Source: JAIBAC01 sp046331095 (GTDB lineage Bacteria; Actinomycetota; Acidimicrobiia; UBA2766). Taken from it: a stretch of DNA of 64,000 nucleotides. The position numbers and the translations under genes were made by a program. This document shows positions 35,141 through 42,942 of the stretch, piece by piece (position 1 is the first letter of the stretch; each line of letters starts with the position of its first letter). The stretch spans positions 1,274,156 to 1,338,155 of the forward strand of contig JAXLRM010000004.1 of NCBI GenBank assembly GCA_046331095.1, read 5' to 3'. The notes beneath the pieces are model-generated. The model worked only from the letters and a program-made list of their open reading frames with translations, had not been told where the DNA came from and made no database searches.

Positions 35141-35226
35141 GGGGGTTGGAGCACGTCCGTGCCACAGCGCGGGGGTTGGAGCACGTCCGTGCCAAAGCGT
35201 GGGGGTTGGAGCACGTCCGTGCCACA
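35141..35226 (+). repeat. 30-bp tandem repeat (family C), three copies
   Basis: GGGGGTTGGAGCACGTCCGT plus GCCAMAGCGY repeats with period 30 at 35141, 35171 and 35201. The third copy is cut after 26 bases, and GTGCTCCAA follows as an inverted partner at about 35239. It fills the gap between the acyl-CoA operon end and the glycosidase-like gene. Confidence 0.88.
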
Positions 35227-35285
35227 TTTGGCGCTCCGGTGCTCCAAGGTCACCGCCCCCCCACCCCGGGCGGCCCGGGGCTAGG

Positions 35286-35999
35286 TCAGTCCCCGGCTTC
35301 GAGGGTGTCGAGCATGCCCTGGTTGAGGACGAAGATCGCCTCGCCCTCGGCGCAGAGGGTGTCGCCGTCGTGGAGGGTGCCCCTGCACGTGAGCTTGCGG
35401 CCCTCACGCGGCAGCAGCCTGCCTTCGTAGCGCAGGGGCCGCCCGAGCGGAGCGGGGGAGCGGTAGCGCACGGTCAGCGTCCCGGTGAAACCGGCGAGGC
35501 CCGACAGGGTCTGGGTCGCCCCGAGCAGGTCGTCGAAGGCCGCCGCGATGAAGCCGCCGTGGACGCCGCCGGGCGGGCCCTCGAACTGGGAGCCGTAGGT
35601 GACCTCGCCGACGACGTAGCCGCCCGCGTCCTGCAGGGTGATCGGCGGCGCCATCGGGTGCGACGTCCCGAATACCGGAGACCACTCGCTCCACACGTAG
35701 AGGTCGTGGGGCACCGCGGGATCGGGGTCGAAGGGGTGCAAGGCGCCGCGGGGCTGGTTCGCGAACAGCGCCGCGAGGCCCTCCACGGTGTCGGCGGCGG
35801 CTTCGAGGGTGGCGGCGCCGGCGCCCGTGGCCACCGTCTCGGCGACGAGACGACGGACGGCGGCGGCGAGGCGCCGGTGCGCGAGGCGCTCGGGTGTCTC
35901 CAACGCCGGCGGTGCGGGCTGCCAGCGGTCGTAGAGCCACTGCGCCACGTCGCCCGGCAGCGACAGGTCCGCGACCCCGGGCCGTTCGGGTTCAGGCAC
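35286..35999 (-). CDS. PaaI-type hotdog thioesterase
   Basis: This 237-residue protein starts at a GTG overlapping the end of the upstream dehydrogenase gene. The hotdog domain is in the C-terminal half: PITLQDAGGYVVGEVTYGSQFEGPPGGVHGGFIAAAFDDLLG is the active-site helix region, followed by TGTLTVRYRSPAPLGRPLRYEG and GEAIFVLN. The N-terminal ~90 residues are helical and unassigned. It probably releases CoA from an acyl intermediate made by the same operon, of which it is the last gene. Confidence 0.85.
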   Translation of the reverse strand: MPEPERPGVADLSLPGDVAQWLYDRWQPAPPALETPERLAHRRLAAAVRRLVAETVATGAGAATLEAAADTVEGLAALFANQPRGALHPFDPDPAVPHDLYVWSEWSPVFGTSHPMAPPITLQDAGGYVVGEVTYGSQFEGPPGGVHGGFIAAAFDDLLGATQTLSGLAGFTGTLTVRYRSPAPLGRPLRYEGRLLPREGRKLTCRGTLHDGDTLCAEGEAIFVLNQGMLDTLEAGD

Positions 36000-37110
36000 C
36001 GGCCGCCGCTCCGAGCACGTCGTCGGCGACGAGCGCGTCGAGGTAGCGCTCGTCCCACCAGTTGAGCTGCAGCGCCTTGGCACGGCGGAAGTAGAGCTGG
36101 ATGTCGGCCTCGAGCGTGAAGCCCATCCCGCCCCAGACCTGCACGCACGTCGCCGTCGTCTCGCGGAACGTGCGGCACGCGAACGACTTCGCCATCGGCG
36201 CGAGGCGCGTGGTCGGGCGGCCCACCGACTGCGCCCACGCCGCCTCGTACACGAGCACGCGGCCGCCCTCGATCGCGGTGTCCGCGTCGGCGAGGTAGTG
36301 GCTGATCGACTGGAACGCCGCGAGGGGCTTGCCGAACTGCTCGCGGTTGAGCGCGTATTCGACGGTGATGTCGAGCGCCGCGCGCGCCCCGCCGATCGCC
36401 TGCGCCGCCAGCAGCACGATGCCGTCGTGCATGACGGCATCCCAGTCCGCCCACGACGCCGTGCCGACGCGCTCCGCTGCCGCCTTCTCGAAGGTCACGC
36501 CGTACTGGGTCGCGGACGCGACCGTGAGCTGCTGTTCGAGGCCGACCCCGTCGGCGTCGCGGTCGACGAGGAACATGCCGACCTCGGCGTCGCCGTGGCG
36601 GGCGAGGACCAGGAGCTTGTCCGCGGCCGCGGCGAAGGGCACGTGCCACTTGGTGCCGCTCACCTCCCAGCCGCCGTCGGTCGGGTCGGCGAGCGCGGTG
36701 ACGCCTGCGGGCCCGAAGCCGTGGTTCGGCTCGGTCCACGCGACCGTGACGACCGTCTCGCCCGACGCGATCGAGGGCAGCAACTGCTGTCTCTGGTCCT
36801 CGGTGCCCGCACGGGCGATCAGCCCGCCCGCCATCACCGCCGACACGAAGTGCGGCGACGGCGCCAGCGCCGCGCCGAGCTCCTCGTAGACGATCGCGGC
36901 CTCGACCAGCGACTGGCCCGAACCGCCGTAGGCCTCGGGCAGCGTCAACCCGATCAGGTCGAGCTCGGCGAGCTGCGCCCACAGCTCGGGGGGATAACCG
37001 CTGGGGTCGTCCTCCATCGCGCGCACCACGTCGACGGGTGCGTACTGGGCGCACACGCCGCGCACGGTCTCGCGCAGCAGGTCCTGTTCCTCGGTGAAGT
37101 CGAGGTCCAT
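35992..37110 (-). CDS. Acyl-CoA dehydrogenase (second of operon)
   Basis: This 372-residue protein starts at MDLDFTEEQ, with ATGA overlap with the preceding gene. It shows LTLPEAYGGSGQSLVEAAIVYEELG, VTVAWTEPNHG (substrate and FAD loop), SGTKWHVPFA, LNREQFGKPLAAFQSISHYLAD, and FRETTATCVQVWGGMGFTLEADIQLYFRRAK near the C-terminus. The usual catalytic glutamate of short-chain enzymes in the YEG region is not obvious; the branch resembles the alternative acyl-CoA dehydrogenases used in heterodimers with the first gene of the operon. Confidence 0.88.
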   Translation of the reverse strand: MDLDFTEEQDLLRETVRGVCAQYAPVDVVRAMEDDPSGYPPELWAQLAELDLIGLTLPEAYGGSGQSLVEAAIVYEELGAALAPSPHFVSAVMAGGLIARAGTEDQRQQLLPSIASGETVVTVAWTEPNHGFGPAGVTALADPTDGGWEVSGTKWHVPFAAAADKLLVLARHGDAEVGMFLVDRDADGVGLEQQLTVASATQYGVTFEKAAAERVGTASWADWDAVMHDGIVLLAAQAIGGARAALDITVEYALNREQFGKPLAAFQSISHYLADADTAIEGGRVLVYEAAWAQSVGRPTTRLAPMAKSFACRTFRETTATCVQVWGGMGFTLEADIQLYFRRAKALQLNWWDERYLDALVADDVLGAAAGA

Positions 37111-37583
37111 CACGGCCTCCAGTCGTCGCCGTGGCGCCGCCACGGGTTGTCGTCCTCGGACACGGGCAGCGCGACGCGCACCTCGCAGGTCGTGCAGACC
37201 TTGTCGCCGACCGAGAGCGTCACGTCGAGGTCGACCCAGCCGCAGCCGCCGTCGTCGACCCCGACATCGGTCACCGTGGCGGCGAGCACCATCGTGTCGC
37301 CGGGGAAGACCGAGTCGCGCATGCGGAACCTCATGCGGCCGAGGCGGCCCGCGGGGCCGGTCCAGTCGGTCACGAAGCGCTCGAACCAGGCGGCCTGGTT
37401 CGGCGTGTTCATGAAGATGTCGCGGGTGCCGTTGCGGACCTGGGCGAAGTCGCGGTCGTGGTGCATGGGCCGCCAGTCGCGGCTCGCGAGGGCGCCGAGG
37501 ATCACCGTCGTCGCGGTCACGTCGTAGGAGAGCTGCGGCAGGGTGTCGCCGGTTGACACCTGGTCGAGAGTCAGCGAGCTCAC
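37110..37583 (-). CDS. MaoC-like hydratase (C-terminal type)
   Basis: This 157-residue protein starts at GTG, overlapping the previous stop (GTGA). The hotdog core shows VILGALASRDWRPMHHDRDFAQ with the DxxxxH-type catalytic pair, then IFMNTPNQAAWFERFVTDWTG. It pairs with the FAS1-like hydratase upstream; such split MaoC halves make a heteromeric enoyl-CoA hydratase in sterol- and acid-degrading actinobacteria. Substrate unknown. Confidence 0.83.
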   Translation of the reverse strand: MSSLTLDQVSTGDTLPQLSYDVTATTVILGALASRDWRPMHHDRDFAQVRNGTRDIFMNTPNQAAWFERFVTDWTGPAGRLGRMRFRMRDSVFPGDTMVLAATVTDVGVDDGGCGWVDLDVTLSVGDKVCTTCEVRVALPVSEDDNPWRRHGDDWRP

Positions 37584-38089
37584 GCGTCCCTCCTGTACCC
37601 GAAGCCGGTGTAGGACTCGACGCCGACGAGGACGCCGTCCTGGTTGTGGTACTCGACGTCGATGACCCAGAAGCGGCCGGTGCCCAACTTGGTGGTCTTC
37701 TCGTCGCTGACCGAGCGCAGGATCTGGCGCGACGTGATCTCGTCGCCGGGGCGCACCGGCTCGCCGAAGGTGATCGTGTTGTCGGTCATGACCGCCTCGG
37801 GCAGGCCGAGGATCTCCTTGAGGTCGAAGTGCACCCGCAGGGGCAGGTGCTCCTCGGTGCGCCCCGGCGCCCAGTGGTGGGGGCGGAACCACACCGACAG
37901 CATCGTCGGCGGCGCGATCGGACCGTCGGTGATCGCGGCGGCGACGTCGTCGTCCCAGAAGAGCGGGTTGGCGTTCTCGGTCGCGGCGCAGGTGTTCCAC
38001 ACGTAGCCGCGCTCGACGGGGAACCCGCCGGACTCCTCGTACCTGACCTCACCGATCATCGCCGCGACCGCGGCGGGCAGGTCGCTCAC
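37580..38089 (-). CDS. FAS1-like/MaoC N-terminal-type hydratase
   Basis: This 169-residue protein starts at GTG, overlapping the CoA-transferase stop. It reads GEVRYEESGGFPVERGYVWNTCAATENANPLFWDD and FKEILGLPEAVMT-like segments, with DGPIAPPTMLSVWFRPHHW. This matches the N-terminal hotdog half of bacterial MaoC pairs, which usually lacks the catalytic residues and shapes the substrate tunnel. It works with the product of 37110-37583. Confidence 0.82.
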   Translation of the reverse strand: MSDLPAAVAAMIGEVRYEESGGFPVERGYVWNTCAATENANPLFWDDDVAAAITDGPIAPPTMLSVWFRPHHWAPGRTEEHLPLRVHFDLKEILGLPEAVMTDNTITFGEPVRPGDEITSRQILRSVSDEKTTKLGTGRFWVIDVEYHNQDGVLVGVESYTGFGYRRDA

Positions 38090-39258
38090 AGGACCACTTC
38101 CTCTTCTCGCAGGGCTTCGATCTCGGCAACCGAGTAGCCGCACGCGCCGAGGAGCGCGTCGGTGTCGGTCTCCGCGGCGTCGCGCAGCGGTACCGGGGTG
38201 GACGCGCCGGGTGCGGGCATCCCCGCGAGCGGCGGCGCCACCTGCTCGAACGTCCCCGCCGTGGGGTGGGACGCCTCCACGAAGAGGCCGCGGTGGCGGT
38301 ACTGGGGGTCGTGGACGACCTCGGTCACGTCGAGCACGGCGGCCACGCACGTGTCGGCCGGCGCGAGCTCGGCGACCCAGTCGTCACGGTCCCTCGTCGC
38401 GAACACGGCGCGCAGCTCGGCGCGGATCTCGTTCTGGTAGGAGTCCTCCATCTGGTGTGCCGCCCACTGCTCGAGGCCGAGGAGCCGGCACAGGTTCGCC
38501 CAGAACCGCGGCTCGATGGCGGCGACCGTGAGCCACTTGCCGTCGGCTGCCTGGTAGCTGTCGTAGCAGGCGTAGCGGCCGGTGAGGATGTAGTGGCGCG
38601 GCCCCGGTTCGGTGCCGGTCGCGAGGTACTCGTCGACGTAGAGCGACATCAGCGAGAGGACCCCGTCCGCGGCGGACACGTCGAGGTGGCAGCCCGCGCC
38701 GTCGTGTCCGCGCCCCACCAGCGCGGCGAGGATCGCGGTGACCGCGTGCATGCCCCCGCCGGCGGAGTCCGCCACGGTCGCTCCCGGGATCGGCGGGCCG
38801 CCGTCGGCGCGCCGCTCGCTGCAGTGCAGGAAGCCGCCCACGCCGAGGTAGTTGAGGTCGTGGCCGGCCCACTGGGCGTGGGGGCCGTCCTGGCCGTAGC
38901 CGCTCGTGGAGCAGTACACGATCGCCGGGTTGCGCTCGCGCACGGCGTCGTAGCCGATGCCGAGTCGGTCGACGACACCGGGACGGAAGCTCTCGATCAC
39001 GACGTCGGCGCCTTCCGCCAGGCGCAGGAACGCCTCGCGCCCGGCGTCGGCCTTGACGTCGACGTGGATGCGTTCGAGGCCGCGGCCGCCGCTGTACGCG
39101 TACGCGGGCGGGGTGATCTGGACGCCGCTGCGCGGCATCGGCGCGACCTTGACGACGCGGGCGCCGTAGTCGGCCAGTGCGCGCGAGGCGCGCACGGCCG
39201 GCCCGACGCTGGCGAGGTCGAGGACGACGACGCCGTCGAGTGGTGCCTCGCTGCCCAT
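38086..39258 (-). CDS. Class III CoA-transferase (CaiB/BaiF) of the operon
   Basis: This 390-residue protein begins MGSEAPLDGVVVLDLASVGPAVRASRALADYGARVVKV, continues RIHVDVKADAGREAF and VVIESFRPGVVDRLGIGYDAV, then YCSTSGYGQDGPHAQWAGHDLNYLGVGG, where the aspartate of GHDLNYL is the catalytic residue. It resembles alpha-methylacyl-CoA racemase/CaiB proteins. It lies between the first dehydrogenase and the hydratase pair, 2 bases after the former's stop. Confidence 0.9.
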   Translation of the reverse strand: MGSEAPLDGVVVLDLASVGPAVRASRALADYGARVVKVAPMPRSGVQITPPAYAYSGGRGLERIHVDVKADAGREAFLRLAEGADVVIESFRPGVVDRLGIGYDAVRERNPAIVYCSTSGYGQDGPHAQWAGHDLNYLGVGGFLHCSERRADGGPPIPGATVADSAGGGMHAVTAILAALVGRGHDGAGCHLDVSAADGVLSLMSLYVDEYLATGTEPGPRHYILTGRYACYDSYQAADGKWLTVAAIEPRFWANLCRLLGLEQWAAHQMEDSYQNEIRAELRAVFATRDRDDWVAELAPADTCVAAVLDVTEVVHDPQYRHRGLFVEASHPTAGTFEQVAPPLAGMPAPGASTPVPLRDAAETDTDALLGACGYSVAEIEALREEEVVL

Positions 39259-39260
39259 CG

Positions 39261-40445
39261 TCAGAAGTTCTTGGGCATGCCGAGCTTGCGGCGGGCGAGG
39301 ATGTTCTTCTGGACCTCCGACGTGCCGCCGCCGATCGTGTCGAGGGTCGTGTAGCGGTACGTCGACTCCGCGCGGCCGGCCATCGGCGCGGTCTCGGTGC
39401 CGACGCGCAGTTGGGTGTCGGGCCCGCCGAGGTCCATCGACGCGTCGGCGAGGCGCTTGGACAGCTCGGTCGCGAAGAGCTTGTAGCCGGACGCCTCGGC
39501 CGTGGGCGGCTTCGCCCCGACGTTCTTGGCGGCGGCGACGAAGCGGAGCCCGAGCACACGCGCGACCTCGGCCTCGGTCGCGAGGCGGGCGATGCGGCGG
39601 CGCACCTCGGGGTCGTCCCGCAGCGGCTCGCCGTCGCGGGTCGCGGACTCGACGTAGTCGACGAGGAGGTCGAGGCGCGCCTGGATCGGCGAGAACGTGA
39701 ACATCGTGAAGCGTTCGAGGTCGAGCGCCTCGCTGATGTACTGGAAGCCGTGGTTGAGCTCGCCCACGACGTAGTCGTCGGGTACGAACACGTCGTCGAA
39801 GACGACCTCGTTGGTGCGCTCGTCGCCCATCGTCCAGATGGCGTTCACGGTGAGGCCGGGGTGGTCCATCGGGACGAGGAACAGCGAGATGCCGTGGTGC
39901 TTGGGGGCGTCGGGGTCGGTGCGGGCGCCGACCCAGTACCAGTCGGCGAAGTGCGCCGACGTCGTCCAGATCTTGGTGCCGTTGAGGGTCCAGCCGCCCT
40001 CGGTCTTGACCGCCTTGAGCTTCATCGCCGCCGCGTCGCTACCGGCGTCGGGTTCGCTGTAGCCGACCGCGAACTCGATCTCGGCGTCGAGGATCTTGGG
40101 CAGGAACTCGGCTTTGAGCTTGTCGGAGCCGTGGCGGATCAGCGTCTTGCCGATGATGCCGACGCCCTTGCCGATCTGGGGTGCGCCGCGGCGGGCGAGC
40201 GCCTCGTTGAGGAGGTACTCCGAGACGCCGGAGCCGTTGCGGCCGCCGAGCTCGGTCGGCCACGTGATCCCGAGCCAGCCCTGGGACGCGAGCTGCTTCA
40301 TGAACGCGCGCCGCTCGGGCGTGTCCGAGATCTGGGCCATGTTCTCCCGCGTCGGGTCCATGACGGCGGGGTCGTGGTGCGCGTCGAGGAACTGCTCTAC
40401 CTCGGCGACGAACTCGCGTTCGTCCTCGGTGAACTCGAAGTCCAT
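39261..40445 (-). CDS. Acyl-CoA dehydrogenase (first gene of operon)
   Basis: This 394-residue protein begins MDFEFTEDEREFVAEVEQFLD. It has LGITWPTELGGRNGSGV, AVGYSEPDAGSDAAAMKLKA, WTLNGTKIWTTSAHFADWY, and a C-terminal YRYTTLDTIGGGTSEVQKNILARR, the family FAD motif. It dehydrogenates an acyl-CoA in the cytoplasm. It is the first of six overlapping genes; the operator at 40499-40517 and TATGAT (minus strand, 40493-40498) precede it. Confidence 0.92.
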   Translation of the reverse strand: MDFEFTEDEREFVAEVEQFLDAHHDPAVMDPTRENMAQISDTPERRAFMKQLASQGWLGITWPTELGGRNGSGVSEYLLNEALARRGAPQIGKGVGIIGKTLIRHGSDKLKAEFLPKILDAEIEFAVGYSEPDAGSDAAAMKLKAVKTEGGWTLNGTKIWTTSAHFADWYWVGARTDPDAPKHHGISLFLVPMDHPGLTVNAIWTMGDERTNEVVFDDVFVPDDYVVGELNHGFQYISEALDLERFTMFTFSPIQARLDLLVDYVESATRDGEPLRDDPEVRRRIARLATEAEVARVLGLRFVAAAKNVGAKPPTAEASGYKLFATELSKRLADASMDLGGPDTQLRVGTETAPMAGRAESTYRYTTLDTIGGGTSEVQKNILARRKLGMPKNF

Positions 40446-40492
40446 GCGGCCTCTCTCGGGCAGGGCGCTCGTGGCCCGGGATCCTTGCGCCG

Positions 40493-40517
40493 CATCATAT
40501 CTGACGACCCGTCAGAT
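40493..40517 (-). promoter_or_regulatory. Operon promoter with 19-bp operator (second site)
   Basis: On the minus strand ATCTGACGGGTCGTCAGAT (40499-40517) is identical, in the same orientation, to 20746-20764. TATGAT directly follows it (40498-40493) as the -10 hexamer, so a bound repressor would block RNA polymerase. The leader to the ATG is about 45 bases. Confidence 0.75.
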
Positions 40518-40646
40518 CCGCGAGTCCCCCTCCTCGTCCCCGCCCCTCCCGTTCGGGGGCGCTCAGGTCGGCGGCACACGTCGGCGGCACAGGTCGGCGG
40601 CAAGGGGTAGCTTCTCCGCAGTACCCGAGCCGGCCCGGTGGTCACG

Positions 40647-41225
40647 ATGGAAGACATCGACGCTGACGCGACGGCGGAGACCGCATCCGCTCAGGACGTG
40701 GACGGATCCGAACAGCCTCCGACTCCGGAGCCGCCCCCTGCCGCTCCGCCCGCGCCGGCCCGCCGTGGCCCCGGCGCCGGCGTCTGGGCGGCGCTCGCGG
40801 TGGGGGTCGTGATCCTCGTGGTGGCGGCGGCCGCGATCGGCTACTACGCCGGGCGCGGCACCGGGACCGACCACGAGACCGGCGGAGGGGACGACCGAAG
40901 CGCGGTCGCCGGCGACACGGCACGCACGGACCAGAAGGTCTGCACGGAGCTCCTCGGTGCGTTGCGCGAGATCACCGGCAGCGAGGGAGTTACCGCGGCG
41001 CCCATGCAGGCCGTGATGCGCAGCCACCTGGCAGGCCTCCTCTCGGACGCACCCTCGTCGCCGACCACCGCATCGGTGGAGGACGTCTACGACGCTGTCA
41101 CGGAACTTGCGGGTGCAAGCAACCCAGCCGACATCGTCGCACTGCGCTCCGCCTACGAGGAGAAGCTCGTCATTGCCGAGTACCAGTGCAACAAGATCGC
41201 CACCTGGGACTGGCCCGGCACCTGA
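40647..41225 (+). CDS. Single-pass membrane protein with exported helical domain, unknown function
   Basis: This 192-residue protein starts at MEDIDADAT (GTG at 40638 possible). The acidic and proline-rich N-terminus precedes one membrane segment (VWAALAVGVVILVVAAAAIGYYAG, about 45-68). The exported part of about 110 residues has two cysteines (QKVCTELLGAL, EYQCNKIA) and no recognised family. Layout parallels 32716-33417, but the sequences are unrelated. Confidence 0.7.
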   Translation: MEDIDADATAETASAQDVDGSEQPPTPEPPPAAPPAPARRGPGAGVWAALAVGVVILVVAAAAIGYYAGRGTGTDHETGGGDDRSAVAGDTARTDQKVCTELLGALREITGSEGVTAAPMQAVMRSHLAGLLSDAPSSPTTASVEDVYDAVTELAGASNPADIVALRSAYEEKLVIAEYQCNKIATWDWPGT

Positions 41226-41237
41226 ACCTGCTTCGCG

Positions 41238-41253
41238 ATACCCCCTGGGGTAT
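41238..41253 (+). promoter_or_regulatory. CsoR/CstR-like operator over the DUF302 promoter
   Basis: ATACCCCCTGGGGTAT has 7-base arms around CT. Its end forms TATGAT (41251-41256), the probable -10. CsoR-family repressors (copper or persulfide sensors) bind ATACCC-N4-GGGTAT-type sites. A second site lies at 54045-54060. Confidence 0.7.
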
Positions 41254-41288
41254 GATCGGTGCGACGGTCACCGGAGGAGAGGTCAGCG

Positions 41289-41666
41289 ATGAAGGCGATC
41301 GAGACGACTGTTGACATGTCGGTGGAGCAGGCCGAGGCCGCCGTGCGCGAGGCACTGGCCGGGCAGGGCTTCGGCGTGCTGACCGAGATCGACGTGTCCG
41401 CCACCCTGAAGGCGAAGCTCGGCGTCGAGCGGCCCCCGCTCAAGATTCTCGGCGCGTGCAACCCCGGCTTCGCCGACAAGGCGCTGCAGATCGACCCGAA
41501 CGTGGCGCTGCTGTTGCCCTGCAACGTCGTCGTCGAAGCGGCCGGGGACAGGACCCGCGTCGGAGCCGTCGACCCCCGCGAGCTCATGGACGATCCCGCC
41601 TTCGCCGAGGTCGCCGCCGAGGCGGCGGCGAAGCTGCGGGCCGCGGTCGAATCGCTCGGGACCTGA
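41289..41666 (+). CDS. DUF302 domain protein
   Basis: This 125-residue protein starts at MKAIETTVDMS behind GGAGGAG. The DUF302 fold fits: EQAEAAVREALAGQGFGVLTEIDVSATLKAKLG, LKILGACNPGFADKAL with the conserved cysteine, LLLPCNVVVEA with a second cysteine. DUF302 genes frequently sit beside persulfide or metal-stress genes. The CsoR/CstR-like operator directly upstream supports regulation by copper or reactive sulfur. Confidence 0.88.
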   Translation: MKAIETTVDMSVEQAEAAVREALAGQGFGVLTEIDVSATLKAKLGVERPPLKILGACNPGFADKALQIDPNVALLLPCNVVVEAAGDRTRVGAVDPRELMDDPAFAEVAAEAAAKLRAAVESLGT

Positions 41667-41685
41667 GCGGTCGCTAGGGACCACG

Positions 41686-42867
41686 GTGACCGTGCGCGCG
41701 GTCACGGTGGCGGAGCGCCGGGCGCGCCTCGCCACGCGCCACCACCTCGCCCCCTTTACTCGCACCGACGACGTCACCGCGATCGCCGACGACGTCGTGG
41801 CGCTGCACTCGAGCGACCCCGTCAGCGTCTACCTGAGCGCGGCGGCCCGTATGGCGACCCCCTCGATCGCCGCCGTCGACACCGCGCTCTACGAGGACCG
41901 CAGCGTCGTGCGCCTCCACGCGATGCGCCGCACGTTGTGGGTCGCGAGCGCAGGAGTCGCGCGGTCGGCGCATGCGGCCGCGACGACCAAGCTGGTCGCA
42001 GCCGAACGGCGCCGCCTCGTGAAGCTGCTCGAGGACAACGGCGTGGACGACGGTGGGGCGTGGCTCGACCGCGCCCGCGCCGACGTGCTCGCCGCCCTCG
42101 ACGACCTCGGCGAGGCGACGACACGCGAGATCGGCGACGCGCTCGCGCACCTGCGCCACCCGCTCGAGCTCTCGCCGGGCAAGAGCTACGGCCAGACGGT
42201 CTCGGCGCACACACGCGTGCTGCTGGTGCTCGGCTTCGAGGCCGAGGTGCTGCGCACGAGACCGGTGGGGACCTGGGTGAGTGGCCAGTACCGCTGGGCG
42301 CACGCCTCGTCGTGGATACCCGGCGGCATCGACGGCGCGGACGTGGGGGAGGCGTCGGCCGAGCTCGCCCGCAGATGGTTGCGAGCCTTCGGGCCGGCAC
42401 CGGCCTCGGACCTGCAGTGGTGGGCGGGCTGGACCAAGCGCGACACCGCGGCCGCGCTCGCCGGCGCCGGCGCGGTCGCCGTCTCCGTGGACGGGGCGGA
42501 GGCGTGGCTCGCCCCCGACGACGTCGACGCGGTTCCCGGCGTGGAGCCGTGGGTCGCGTTCCTGCCGGGCCTCGACCCCACCACGATGGGCTGGAAGGAC
42601 CGCTCCTGGTACATCGACGCGGCGCACGCCGCGCGGGTCTTCGACGCCAACGGCAACGGCGGCCCCACGATCTGGGTCGACGGCCGCATCGCCGGTTCAT
42701 GGGCGCAGCGGCCCGACGGCGACATCGCCTACACACTCTTCGAGGGCGTCCCCGTGGGGCGCGGCCCCGAGGTCGACGAGGCCGCGGCTGCGCTGGCCAC
42801 CCTCTTGGGCGACACCCGCATCAGCGTCCGTTTCCCTGCGCCGATCGCCAGGGACCTCCTCGCCTGA
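41686..42867 (+). CDS. Winged helix DNA-binding domain protein (HTH_42/DUF1006 type)
   Basis: This 393-residue protein starts at GTG, 19 bases after DUF302. The family N-terminus reads RARLATRHHLAPFTRTDDVTAIADDVVALHSSDPVSVYLSAAAR. It has VVRLHAMRRTLWVAS and LSPGKSYGQTVSAHTRVLLVLGFEAEVLR. Family relatives include AlkX/YcaQ, some of which are DNA glycosylases for crosslinks. Whether this copy is a glycosylase or DNA-binding only is not clear; the YcaQ catalytic QxQ motif is not seen. Confidence 0.82.
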   Translation: MTVRAVTVAERRARLATRHHLAPFTRTDDVTAIADDVVALHSSDPVSVYLSAAARMATPSIAAVDTALYEDRSVVRLHAMRRTLWVASAGVARSAHAAATTKLVAAERRRLVKLLEDNGVDDGGAWLDRARADVLAALDDLGEATTREIGDALAHLRHPLELSPGKSYGQTVSAHTRVLLVLGFEAEVLRTRPVGTWVSGQYRWAHASSWIPGGIDGADVGEASAELARRWLRAFGPAPASDLQWWAGWTKRDTAAALAGAGAVAVSVDGAEAWLAPDDVDAVPGVEPWVAFLPGLDPTTMGWKDRSWYIDAAHAARVFDANGNGGPTIWVDGRIAGSWAQRPDGDIAYTLFEGVPVGRGPEVDEAAAALATLLGDTRISVRFPAPIARDLLA

Positions 42868-42942
42868 CGCGCGAATGGCCCGCGGTCCGGCTCGCGGGCC
42901 AGGATTCGGGGCTGCACATCACCTTTGCCGGGAGTGGTCGAC

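Noticed and set aside
35141..35226. 30-bp repeats as a CRISPR array
   Set aside because: The units abut with no spacers.
32716..41225. Paralogy between the two single-pass membrane proteins (32716 and 40647)
   Set aside because: Only the general layout agrees; the exported domains share no recognisable sequence or cysteine spacing.
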